Part shown: one piece after another, positions 36,047-43,232 of the stretch
How positions within the stretch are numbered: position 1 is the stretch's first letter
How the letters are laid out: every line of letters begins with the position of its first letter
NCBI RefSeq assembly: GCF_036021035.1
Contig: NZ_CP107930.1
Location: 2,480,001-2,544,000, forward strand
DNA length: 64,000 nt
Direction: 5' to 3'
Source: Kineococcus sp. NBC_00420
GTDB lineage: Bacteria; Actinomycetota; Actinomycetes; Actinomycetales; Kineococcaceae
Translations under genes and position numbers: made by a program
The notes under the pieces: model-generated
The model's input: the letters and a program-made list of their open reading frames with translations, nothing else
Databases searched by the model: none
Told to the model about the DNA's origin: nothing

Positions 36047-37153
36047 TCACCTGCCCGCCGCGAGCCCCCCACCTGCGGGGACGCCCGTCGTGGGCAGGGT
36101 GACGGCCCGGTCGCGCAGGTCGACGACCCGTGGTCCCGCGGGCGGACGGCGGTCGAGGGTGGTGGCCAGGTGGTCCGTCGCCGCCCGCACCGCACCGGCG
36201 GCGCTCACCAGGCCCGGCACCGCGACGAAACCGTGCGGCACCCCCTCGACGAGCACGCGGCGGACGTCCACCCCCGCCGCGAGCAGCCGTTCGGCGTACT
36301 CGTACGCCTCGTCGCGCAACGGGTCCGCACCCGCGACGACGACCGTCGCCGGGGCCAGACCGCTCGCGTCGGGGATCCGCAGCGGCGAGACGTCCGGACG
36401 GCGACGCGTCGCGCGGTCCGGCACGTACATCCGCCAGAACCACGCCAGGTCCTCCAGGGAGAGTCCCAGGCCCGCTCCGAACTCCCGGTGGGACGGTCGG
36501 TCGAGGTCGCAGTCCAGGACGGGGCAGAACAACGACTGGTGGACGATCGGCGGGACGAACCCCGACCGCGAGCGCAACGCCAGGACGGCCGCGAGCTGGC
36601 CTCCCGCGCCGAGACCCGCCACGACGAGCGGCCCCCCGAACCCTTCGACGTCCCCGTCGGCCAGCGCACCCAGCAGGGTCGCGGAGTCCTCGAGCGCCGC
36701 CGGGTAGGGGTGCTCCGGCGCGAGCCGGTACCCCAGGCTCAGCACCGCCACCCCGGCGCCCGTCGCGATCGCGCGGCAGAGCGAGTCGTCGACGTCGCGC
36801 TCCCCCAGCGCCCACCCCCCGCCGTGCAGGTAGAGGACGCTGGCCCGACTCCCGGTGCGCGGCAGGTAGGTGCGCGCCGGCAGCGGACCGGCCGCCCCGC
36901 GGACGGTGACGTCGCGCACCACGAGCGCGGCGTCCTCGACCGGTCCCGGCGCGTCCTGCCGGGCCCGGGCCCGGGCCACCGCGATGCCGGCCACGTGGCG
37001 CGGCACCAGCCGGCCCGTCTCCCGCTCGCGGCGGGCGACCAGCCGGGCCGCCTGGGGATCGCTCAGCCGGGGGTCGAGCTCGACGTCCGGGGGATCTCCC
37101 GGGGTCGGGTGGGACGTCGCCGAGCGCACACCCCGGGAGGAGGGGCCCGCCAT
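36047..37153 (-). CDS. HSL-family alpha/beta-hydrolase fold protein lacking the nucleophilic serine
   Basis: 368 aa. Oxyanion motif HGGG (residues 110-113), the following lid GYRLAPEHPYPAALED, Asp277 in AGADPLRDE and His307 in VPHGF are all of the hormone-sensitive-lipase type. At the nucleophile elbow, where GDSAGG is expected, the sequence reads GLGAGG: Gly182 replaces serine. The codons (GGT CTC GGC GCG GGA GGC) leave no doubt. It is therefore probably not a serine esterase and may bind a ligand instead. ATG 37153 overlaps the stop of the upstream GntR gene by one base, so they are coupled. Confidence 0.8.
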   Translation of the reverse strand: MAGPSSRGVRSATSHPTPGDPPDVELDPRLSDPQAARLVARRERETGRLVPRHVAGIAVARARARQDAPGPVEDAALVVRDVTVRGAAGPLPARTYLPRTGSRASVLYLHGGGWALGERDVDDSLCRAIATGAGVAVLSLGYRLAPEHPYPAALEDSATLLGALADGDVEGFGGPLVVAGLGAGGQLAAVLALRSRSGFVPPIVHQSLFCPVLDCDLDRPSHREFGAGLGLSLEDLAWFWRMYVPDRATRRRPDVSPLRIPDASGLAPATVVVAGADPLRDEAYEYAERLLAAGVDVRRVLVEGVPHGFVAVPGLVSAAGAVRAATDHLATTLDRRPPAGPRVVDLRDRAVTLPTTGVPAGGGLAAGR

Positions 37154-37860
37154 CAGGAACCCCCCGGGAGCGCGCGGTCCTGCGCCCCTCGACGGACGAC
37201 GGCCTCGACGGCGTCCCACGCGGGACGCCGGTGGGCCAGGCAGGCGCTCGCGAGCGCCGCGGCGTCGTGCGCCGCGAGGGCCGCCAGGACGGGGCGGTGC
37301 TCGGCGACGGCCTCGGCGACGCGGTGCGGGACGGCGTCGAGGGCCGCGGCGACGGCCAGGTGCCAGGACCCGTTGAGCGACTCCACCAGCGCCTGCAGCC
37401 GCGGGGAGCGGGTCGCCGCCGTGAGGAGGTCGTGGAAGGCGGCGTCCAGGGGGGCGTGCTCCTCGGGCGTCCGGACCTGCTCCAGGCGCTCCTGCACCGA
37501 GCGCATCCGGGCGAGCTCCTCGGCCGTGACGCGTTCCGCGGCCAACCGGGCCACCAGCGGTTCCACCGCCTCGAGGAGCATCCGGATCTCGAGGAGCTCC
37601 GTGAGGTCCACCAGCCGCACCGTGGCGCCGCGACGCGGGTCGAAGCGGACGTAGCCCTCCGCCGCGAGGTCGCGCAGCGCCTCCCGCACGGGGGCGACGC
37701 TCACCTGGAGGTCGGCGGCGAGGGCGCTCTGGCGCAGGTGCTCCCCCGGTTTCCGGACGCCGGAGAGGATGTCGTCGCGCAGCGAGCGGCGGACGCGTTC
37801 GTGGACCGTCGTCCGCGGGGGCCCGGTCTCGGTCTCGGTCTCGACGAGTGCCCCGCTCAT
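37153..37860 (-). CDS. GntR-family (FadR/FCD) transcriptional regulator
   Basis: 235 aa. The winged helix at the N-terminus (VHERVRRSLRDDILSGVRKPGEHLRQSALAADLQVSVAPVREAL) and the FCD effector domain (LLEIRMLLEAVEPLVARLAAERV ... DAAFHDLLTAATRSPRL with metal-binding Asp/His positions) are clear. FCD regulators sense small carboxylates or sugar acids. It is translationally coupled to the downstream serine-less HSL-fold protein, whose ligand could be related. A 20-codon ORF overlaps its start codon. Confidence 0.9.
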   Translation of the reverse strand: MSGALVETETETGPPRTTVHERVRRSLRDDILSGVRKPGEHLRQSALAADLQVSVAPVREALRDLAAEGYVRFDPRRGATVRLVDLTELLEIRMLLEAVEPLVARLAAERVTAEELARMRSVQERLEQVRTPEEHAPLDAAFHDLLTAATRSPRLQALVESLNGSWHLAVAAALDAVPHRVAEAVAEHRPVLAALAAHDAAALASACLAHRRPAWDAVEAVVRRGAQDRALPGGS

Positions 37861-37919
37861 GCGGGGTGACCGCCGGCAGGACCCGGCAGGACGCCGCGGC
37901 GGGGGCGGGGCTGGGTCAT
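37857..37919 (-). CDS. Possible 20-codon upstream ORF overlapping the GntR start
   Basis: ATG 37919, preceded by AGAGGC, encodes MTQPRPRRGVLPGPAGGHPA and stops at TGA 37857-37859, giving an ATGA overlap with the GntR ATG. The length and coupling suggest a leader ORF that feeds ribosomes to the regulator, but Pro/Arg/Gly-rich short ORFs arise by chance at this GC content. Confidence 0.3.
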   Translation of the reverse strand: MTQPRPRRGVLPGPAGGHPA

Positions 37920-38078
37920 CGGAGGCCTCTCGGTCGCGGCGTGGGAGGACGGACGCCGGGTGCTCCGATCCTCGGTGCCGCGATCGCCCCGCGCGTTGCC
38001 GTCGTGTTGCGTTCGTGTTGCGCGGAGCCGGGACCGGCGGGCGCGCCGGGGGTCGGGCGAGCGGGCAGGATGACGGCC

Positions 38079-39113
38079 ATGAACGACGTCGCGGACCACG
38101 CCGCCTTCACCGCCCGACTTCCCAAGGTCGAGCTGCACCTGCACCTCGAGGGGACGCTGGAACCCGACCTCAAGCTCGAACTCGCCCGCCGCAACGGGAT
38201 CGACATCGGGCAGCAGAGCGTGGAGGAGGTCCGCGCGACCTACGTCTTCGACTCCCTCGCCTCGTTCCTCGGCGTGTACTACCCGGCGATGGACGTCCTG
38301 GTGACCCGCGCCGATTTCCGCGACCTGGCGATGGCGTACTTCCGCAAGGCGGCCTCGCAGAACGTCCGGCACGCGGAGGTGTTCTTCGACCCGCAGGTGC
38401 ACGTGGCCCGCGGGGTGGCCTTCGAGGACGTCGTCCTCGGCTACCACGACGCCGTGCTCGAGGCGGAGCGCGAGTTCGGGCTCAGTGCCGGTCTGATCCT
38501 CTGCATCGTGCGCGACCTGCCGCTGGAGAGCGCGGAGGCCACGATCGAGGCGGCGATGGGTTTCCGCGACCAGATCGTCGGGATCGGCCTGGACTCCGAC
38601 GAACGCGGCAACCCGCCCGCGAAGTTCGCGGACCTCTTCGCGAAGGCCCGCGCGGCCGGGTTCAGGCTCACCGCGCACTGCGACATCGACCAGGAGAACA
38701 CCACCGAGCACCTGCGCCAGGTGATCGAGGACATCGGGGTCGACCGCATCGACCACGGCACGAACGTCGTCGAGGACCCGCGTCTGCTCGCCCTGGTGAC
38801 CGAGCGCGGGATCGGGTTGACCTGCTGTCCGATCTCGAACTCGTTCGTCACCGACGACTCCAAGGCCCCCGTCATCGCCGACCTGCTGCGCCGCGGGGTG
38901 AAGGTGACGGTGAACTCCGACGACCCCGCCTACTTCGGCGGCTACGTCACCGAGAACCTCATCGCCCTCACCCGCGCGGCGGCCCTCGACTTCGACGACC
39001 TCATCCAGCTGCAGCGCAACGCGATCGAGGTCTCCTGGGCGAGCGACGAGGTCCGCGAGGGGTTCCTGGCGGAACTCGACGCGTACGAGGTCCTCGCCGC
39101 CCCCGACCTCTGA
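38079..39113 (+). CDS. Adenosine/adenine deaminase-family protein with atypical HCDID motif
   Basis: 344 aa from ATG 38079 (AGGA eight bases upstream; ATG 38070 is the alternative). Zinc motif KVELHLHLEGTLEP (His20, His22), metal ligands in HCD, DRIDHGT and NSDDPAYF. The catalytic segment, HAGE in classical adenosine deaminases, is here AHCDIDQENTTEHL. Members with such a variant are thought to act on other aminopurines (for example N6-substituted adenines), which I recall but cannot prove here. It should produce hypoxanthine or inosine-type products. Upstream 37920-38078 holds its promoter; nothing else is recognisable. Confidence 0.85.
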   Translation: MNDVADHAAFTARLPKVELHLHLEGTLEPDLKLELARRNGIDIGQQSVEEVRATYVFDSLASFLGVYYPAMDVLVTRADFRDLAMAYFRKAASQNVRHAEVFFDPQVHVARGVAFEDVVLGYHDAVLEAEREFGLSAGLILCIVRDLPLESAEATIEAAMGFRDQIVGIGLDSDERGNPPAKFADLFAKARAAGFRLTAHCDIDQENTTEHLRQVIEDIGVDRIDHGTNVVEDPRLLALVTERGIGLTCCPISNSFVTDDSKAPVIADLLRRGVKVTVNSDDPAYFGGYVTENLIALTRAAALDFDDLIQLQRNAIEVSWASDEVREGFLAELDAYEVLAAPDL

Positions 39114-39126
39114 GCGCGCGTGCCGT

Positions 39127-40329
39127 TCAGCCCGCGGTCCCGGGGGCGCCCAGGAGGCCGCGGGCGGCCAGGTTGTGCATGAGCTCACGGATGCCGAAGG
39201 TCCAGTCGGGGGCGTTCTCCGCGGTGTCCACCGTGTTGACCAGGGTGCCGAGGGAAGGCGAGCTGATCGTCACGACGTCGCCCGGAGCGTGCGTGAACCC
39301 CTGGCCCGGTGCGTCCCGGTCCTCGGTGGGGGCGAACATCGTCCCGGTGAAGAGGACGAACCCGTCGGGGTAGCGGTGGTGGGGGCCCCAGGCGTGGGCG
39401 AGCAGTTCCTCCGGTGCCCGGCTGATCTCGCTCACGGAGTTGACGCCGTTCAGGGTGTAGCCGTCCCGCCCGCGCACGGTGAGCTGCACGTCCTGGGCGA
39501 CGGCGTCGGCCAGGGTGAAGTCCTCGTCGAAGAGCCGCAGGAACGGTCCGATCGCGCACGAGGCGTTGTTGTCCTTGGCCTCGGTCAGGAGCAGGGCGCT
39601 GCGGCCCTCGAAGTCCCGGAGGTTGACGTCGTTGCCGAGGGTGGCGGCAACCGCCCGCCCCCGCGAGGACGCGACCAGGACGAGTTCCGGCTCCGGGTTG
39701 TTCCAGGTCGACCGGGCCAGCACGCCGATCGTCGCCCCGCTGCCGACGGCCGAGAGGACCGGGGCCTTCGTGAAGATCTCCGGGTCCGGCCCGATGCCGA
39801 CCTCCAGGTACTGCGACCAGAGGCCTTCCTCGCGGAGCACCTGCTTGACCCGCTCGGCTTCGGGGGATCCCGGCCGCACCGAGGAGATCGCCCCGCCGAT
39901 GACCTCGGCGAGGCGGTCACGCACCTCGCGGGCCAGGGTGGCGTCGCCGGCCGCCCGCTCCTCGACGACCCGTTCGAGCATGCTCGAGACGAAGGTCACC
40001 CCGGCCGCCTTGAGGACCTGGAGGTCCACCGGGGCCAGCAGGTGCGGTCGGTCGCGGTGGCCGGCCGTGGTCGCGGCCAGCAGGTCGTCGATCGGCCAAC
40101 TCCGTCCCGCCGGTGCCGCCCGGACGAGCTCGACGACGTCCTCGCGGTCGAGCAGTTCGCTCACCGTGCTCGCGACCGCGGTGATGTCGTGGGCCCGTCC
40201 CCCGCGCACGACGACCACGCACGGGCCGGCGACGTCCGGGTCGTGGAGGCGTCCGACGAGGACGGCGCGGTCGGCGTCGGCGGGCAGGACGGCTCCGGCG
40301 GCCGGGAGGTCGGGGGTGGGACGTGACAC
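39127..40329 (-). CDS. Fumarylacetoacetate hydrolase-family protein
   Basis: 400 aa from GTG 40329. The core (SSMLERVVEERAAGD, VGIGPDPEIFTKAPVLSAVGSGA, RGRAVAATLGNDVNLRDFEGRS, APGDVVTISSPSLGTLVNTV) follows the FAH fold with its metal-binding acidic residues (D/E in the LGNDVNLRD region). FAH relatives cleave or decarboxylate 2-oxo acids in aromatic or sugar-acid breakdown. The long N-terminal part is typical of the FahA-like ~390-aa subgroup. Its ribosome-binding site GACGAGGAG lies in a large inverted repeat (40331-40442). Confidence 0.85.
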   Translation of the reverse strand: MSRPTPDLPAAGAVLPADADRAVLVGRLHDPDVAGPCVVVVRGGRAHDITAVASTVSELLDREDVVELVRAAPAGRSWPIDDLLAATTAGHRDRPHLLAPVDLQVLKAAGVTFVSSMLERVVEERAAGDATLAREVRDRLAEVIGGAISSVRPGSPEAERVKQVLREEGLWSQYLEVGIGPDPEIFTKAPVLSAVGSGATIGVLARSTWNNPEPELVLVASSRGRAVAATLGNDVNLRDFEGRSALLLTEAKDNNASCAIGPFLRLFDEDFTLADAVAQDVQLTVRGRDGYTLNGVNSVSEISRAPEELLAHAWGPHHRYPDGFVLFTGTMFAPTEDRDAPGQGFTHAPGDVVTISSPSLGTLVNTVDTAENAPDWTFGIRELMHNLAARGLLGAPGTAG

Positions 40330-40330
40330 G

Positions 40331-40442
40331 GGGACAGCTCCTCGTCGGGCGACGGTGCGGGAACGCGGCGGGCCCCAGGGTCGCGTGCCGACTCCGGGGC
40401 GCGTCCAGCGGGCCTGCCCGGGGCACCCGACGAGGAGGTCCC
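40331..40442 (-). promoter_or_regulatory. Inverted repeat that could bury the ribosome-binding site of the FAH gene
   Basis: CTCCTCGTCGGG (40338-40349) and CCCGACGAGGAG (40426-40437) are complementary over 12 bp, extended by GGGAC/GTCCC at the outer ends. In the minus-strand mRNA the far arm lies just after the SDR stop codon and the near arm contains the GAGGAG ribosome-binding site of the FAH gene. It could act as a terminator of the SDR transcript or as a translational on/off switch. Confidence 0.45.
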
Positions 40443-40444
40443 GC

Positions 40445-41146
40445 TCAGAGCACCAGGGCGGCCGGATCGCCGGACAGCAGGGACTTGACCTGCCGCGACA
40501 CCTCGTCGGCCAGGACCTCGGTCGCGTCGCGCCCGATCCCGTCGAGCGCGGCGCGGGCGACGTCGCGCGGGTCGTTCTTGGGGACGTCGAGGTGGGCGAT
40601 CATGTCCGTGTCGGTGTAGCCGAGGTGCAACCCGGTCACCAGGGTCCCCTGCGGAGCGAGCAGTGCCCGCAGCCCGTTGGTCACCCCCCAGGCGGCAGCC
40701 TTGCTGGCCTCGTAACCCGAACCGGTCGTCGCCCAGGAGAGCACCGAGTGCACGTCCAGCAGGGCGCCGCCACCGTTCGCGGCGAGGACGGGCGCGAAGG
40801 CGCGGGCCACGTGGAGCACCCCGAAGACGTTCGTCTCGAACTCGCGCCGGACGTCGTCGAGCGGTGAGGTGAGCAGGTTCGAGCCGGTCGCGAGCCCCGC
40901 GTTGTTCACCACCAGGTCGACGTCGGTGGCGGTCCGGGCGAAGGCGGCCACGGCGGCGGCGTCGTCCACGTCCAGCGCGACGGTCTCGACCCGGGGGTCG
41001 TCGTGCGAGGCGGTGCCGCGCGAGGCGGTGCCGCGCGAGGTGGCGTACACCTTCTTCGCGCCGCGGGCGAGGAGTTCGGCCGTGAACGCGGCGCCGAGGC
41101 CACGCAGTCCGCCGGTGACGAGTGCGGTGGTTCCGTCGATCTTCAT
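40445..41146 (-). CDS. SDR-family oxidoreductase
   Basis: 233 aa. Rossmann loop VTGGLRGLGAAFTAELLARG, NNAGLATGS, and catalytic Ser-Tyr-Lys in HSVLSWATTGSGYEASKAAAWG. The insert TSRGTASRGTASHDDPR (residues ~38-54) comes from a 15-bp tandem duplication. Its ATG overlaps the MFS stop (ATGA), so both are one operon, controlled by the divergent TetR gene. Likely a detoxifying or secondary-metabolite reductase. Confidence 0.9.
   Translation of the reverse strand: MKIDGTTALVTGGLRGLGAAFTAELLARGAKKVYATSRGTASRGTASHDDPRVETVALDVDDAAAVAAFARTATDVDLVVNNAGLATGSNLLTSPLDDVRREFETNVFGVLHVARAFAPVLAANGGGALLDVHSVLSWATTGSGYEASKAAAWGVTNGLRALLAPQGTLVTGLHLGYTDTDMIAHLDVPKNDPRDVARAALDGIGRDATEVLADEVSRQVKSLLSGDPAALVL
41006..41040. 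repeat. Tandem 15-bp repeat inside the SDR gene
   Basis: Unit CGAGGCGGTGCCGCG at 41006-41020 and 41021-41035, followed by the start of a third, diverged copy (CGAGG). It inserts repeated SRGTA residues in a surface loop after strand 2 without breaking the frame. Confidence 0.8.
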
Positions 41147-42594
41147 GCTGGGATCCCTTCGGGGGTTTCGATCGCTGTGGTGGTCGAGGCCCGCGGTGCG
41201 CGCAACAGCACAGCGGTGGCGAGGAGGGTCAGGAGGAGGACTCCGGCGGCGACGAGCAACCCGTCGTGCACGGCGGCGCTGAGGGCGAGCGGCGCGGCGT
41301 CACCGTCGGAGAGGTGGCCGGCGAGGCGGTTCGTGACGACGGTCCCGAGGACGCTCCCCCCGAGGGCGCCGCCGACCTGGCGGACGGTGGTCACGGCGGA
41401 CCCGGCCATTCCGGTCCGCTCGGCCGGGACGCTGCCGACGACGAGCGCCGTGGTCGGGGCGATGAGCAGGCCGAGGCCGGAACCGACGAGGACGAACCCG
41501 ACGGCGGTCGGCGCGTAGGCGCTCCCCAGCCCGGTCTGGTGCAGGACGAGGGTCCCGACGGCCGTGGCGAACAGTCCGAGGAGGAGCACCGGCCGGATCC
41601 CGGCGCGCCGGACGGCGAGCGCCGCCAGCGAGCTGGCCACGACGTAGGCGGCCATCAGCGGGAGCAGCCGGACACCGGAGGCGAGGGCGGACAGCCCCTG
41701 CGCCCGTTGCATCTCGAGCGTGGTCAGCAACCCCAGCCCGGTGAAGGTGAAGAGGGCCACGGCCGAGACGAGCAGGGCCCCGACGGTGCGCGGTGCGGCG
41801 AAGGCCGCCAGGTCCACGACCGGTCGGGCGACGACCCGTTCCACGAGGACGAAGCCCGCCCCGGCCGCGACGGCCAGGACGAACCCGAGGACGGGCACCG
41901 GGGACCCGAACCCCGAGCGGCCGCCTTCGACGACGCCGACGACGAGGGCCGCCACGGCGAGGGTCGCGAGCGCGGTCCCCGGGAGGTCGATCCCGCGACC
42001 GGCCACCCGGGTGTTCGGGACGACGAAGGGGGCGGCGGCGAGGACGAGCACCGCCACGACGACGTCGACGAGGAACACGGCGTGCCAGCTGAACGCGGAC
42101 AGCAGGAGGCCGGCGGCGATCGGCCCGACGGCCAGGCCGATCCCGGAGCAGGCGGCCCAGACCCCCACGGCCGAGGCGCGGCGGCGCGGGTCGGTGAAGG
42201 CGCCGGAGACGATGGCGAGGCTGTTGGGCACGATGAGTGCGGCCCCGGCCCCCATGACCACCTCGCCGACGATGAGCACCGCGGCACTGGCGGCCGAGGC
42301 GGTGAGGACGGCACCCGCGCCGAGCACCGCGGTCCCGGCGAGGAGGACGGTCCGGCGCCCGAGGAGGTCGCCGAGCGCGCCCGAGGACAGCACGAACGCG
42401 GCGAGGGCCAGGGCGTAGGCGCTGCTGGTCCACACGAGTTCGACGGGCCCGAGCCCCAGGTCGGAGGTGATCGAGGACAGCGCGGTGAGGGTGGCCGTGA
42501 TGGTCAGGAAGCTCATCGTCATGCCGAGGCAGGCGACCGCCACCGTCCACCACGGGCTGCGGTCCCTCGCGCTATGACGACTGTCATATCTCAT
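41143..42594 (-). CDS. MFS drug-efflux transporter, DHA2 (14-TMS) type
   Basis: 483 aa. TVAVACLGMTMSFLTITATLTALSSITSDLGLGPVELVWTSSAYALALAAFVLSSGALGDLLGRRTVLLAG carries motif A and the antiporter-type start of DHA2 proteins; about fourteen membrane segments follow. EmrB/QacA-like members export cationic drugs or antibiotics with H+ exchange. Operon with the SDR gene; its start region contains one copy of the ATGAC/GTCAT operator and it is divergent from a TetR gene, a classic efflux-pump regulation layout. Confidence 0.92.
   Translation of the reverse strand: MRYDSRHSARDRSPWWTVAVACLGMTMSFLTITATLTALSSITSDLGLGPVELVWTSSAYALALAAFVLSSGALGDLLGRRTVLLAGTAVLGAGAVLTASAASAAVLIVGEVVMGAGAALIVPNSLAIVSGAFTDPRRRASAVGVWAACSGIGLAVGPIAAGLLLSAFSWHAVFLVDVVVAVLVLAAAPFVVPNTRVAGRGIDLPGTALATLAVAALVVGVVEGGRSGFGSPVPVLGFVLAVAAGAGFVLVERVVARPVVDLAAFAAPRTVGALLVSAVALFTFTGLGLLTTLEMQRAQGLSALASGVRLLPLMAAYVVASSLAALAVRRAGIRPVLLLGLFATAVGTLVLHQTGLGSAYAPTAVGFVLVGSGLGLLIAPTTALVVGSVPAERTGMAGSAVTTVRQVGGALGGSVLGTVVTNRLAGHLSDGDAAPLALSAAVHDGLLVAAGVLLLTLLATAVLLRAPRASTTTAIETPEGIPA
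42574..42587. promoter_or_regulatory. TetR operator copy 1 (ATGAC-N4-GTCAT)
   Basis: ATGACGACTGTCAT lies within the first codons of the MFS gene. An identical 14-mer recurs 35 bp away at the tetR start. Confidence 0.75.
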
Positions 42595-42604
42595 GGGGAC
42601 GTTG

Positions 42605-42610
42605 TAGCAT
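42605..42610 (+). promoter_or_regulatory. Probable -10 element of the tetR transcript
   Basis: TAGCAT, ten bases before ATG 42621 and overlapping the edge of operator copy 2, so bound repressor would block the polymerase. It implies a leader of only a few bases. Confidence 0.5.
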
Positions 42611-42622
42611 GACGACTGTCAT
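42609..42622. promoter_or_regulatory. TetR operator copy 2 (ATGAC-N4-GTCAT)
   Basis: ATGACGACTGTCAT, identical to copy 1, overlapping the tetR start codon at 42621. Implies autorepression together with control of the divergent MFS-SDR operon. Confidence 0.78.
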
Positions 42623-43232
42623 GGACACAACGACGGAGACCCCCACGGCGCGGGAGCGGATGGTCGCCAGCGCCCGCGAACTCATCCAGGAACGCGGCGT
42701 GCACGGCGTCGGACTGCGCGACGTCGTCGCCCACGCCGGCGCCCCCCGCGGTTCCCTGCAGCACTACTTCCCCGGCGGCAAGGACCAGCTGGTCGCCGAG
42801 GCGCTGACCCAGGCCGACTCCGCGAGCCGGCGCACCGTCCGCGCCGCCCGCGCGGAAGGAGCCGACCCGGTCACGACGGTGCGCAGGATCCTCGCGAGCT
42901 GGCGCGACCTGCTGGTGGCGGAGGACTTCCGGCGCGGCTGCCCGTTCGCCGCGACGACGGTCGACACCTCGGCCGCGAACCCCACGCTCCGGGCGGTCGT
43001 GTCGGACTACGCGGGCGCCTGGCACGACGACCTCGCCGCCGTCCTCGAGAACGGGGGCCTGGCCGCCGCCCGCGCCGCCACCCTCGCCACCCTCGTCCAG
43101 GCCTCCCTGCAGGGGGCGCTGATCCTGGCCCGCGGCCACCGCTCGACGGCTCCGCTCGACGAGGTGGAGACCGAACTCACGAGCCTGCTGGAGGCGCTGC
43201 TCCCCGACCGAGCGGCAGGATGGGCCGGGTGA
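42621..43232 (+). CDS. TetR/AcrR-family repressor (LmrA/YxaF-like)
   Basis: 203 aa from ATG 42621 (ATG 42609 is in frame, but falls inside the operator and -10 element). HTH: RMVASARELIQERGVHGVGLRDVVAHAGAPRGSLQHYFPGGKDQLV; the 'PGGKDQL' loop is typical of the YxaF/LmrA subgroup, which represses drug-efflux genes. The divergent MFS-SDR operon is the expected target. The C-terminus overlaps the following M20 peptidase gene by four bases (GTGA). Confidence 0.9.
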   Translation: MDTTTETPTARERMVASARELIQERGVHGVGLRDVVAHAGAPRGSLQHYFPGGKDQLVAEALTQADSASRRTVRAARAEGADPVTTVRRILASWRDLLVAEDFRRGCPFAATTVDTSAANPTLRAVVSDYAGAWHDDLAAVLENGGLAAARAATLATLVQASLQGALILARGHRSTAPLDEVETELTSLLEALLPDRAAGWAG

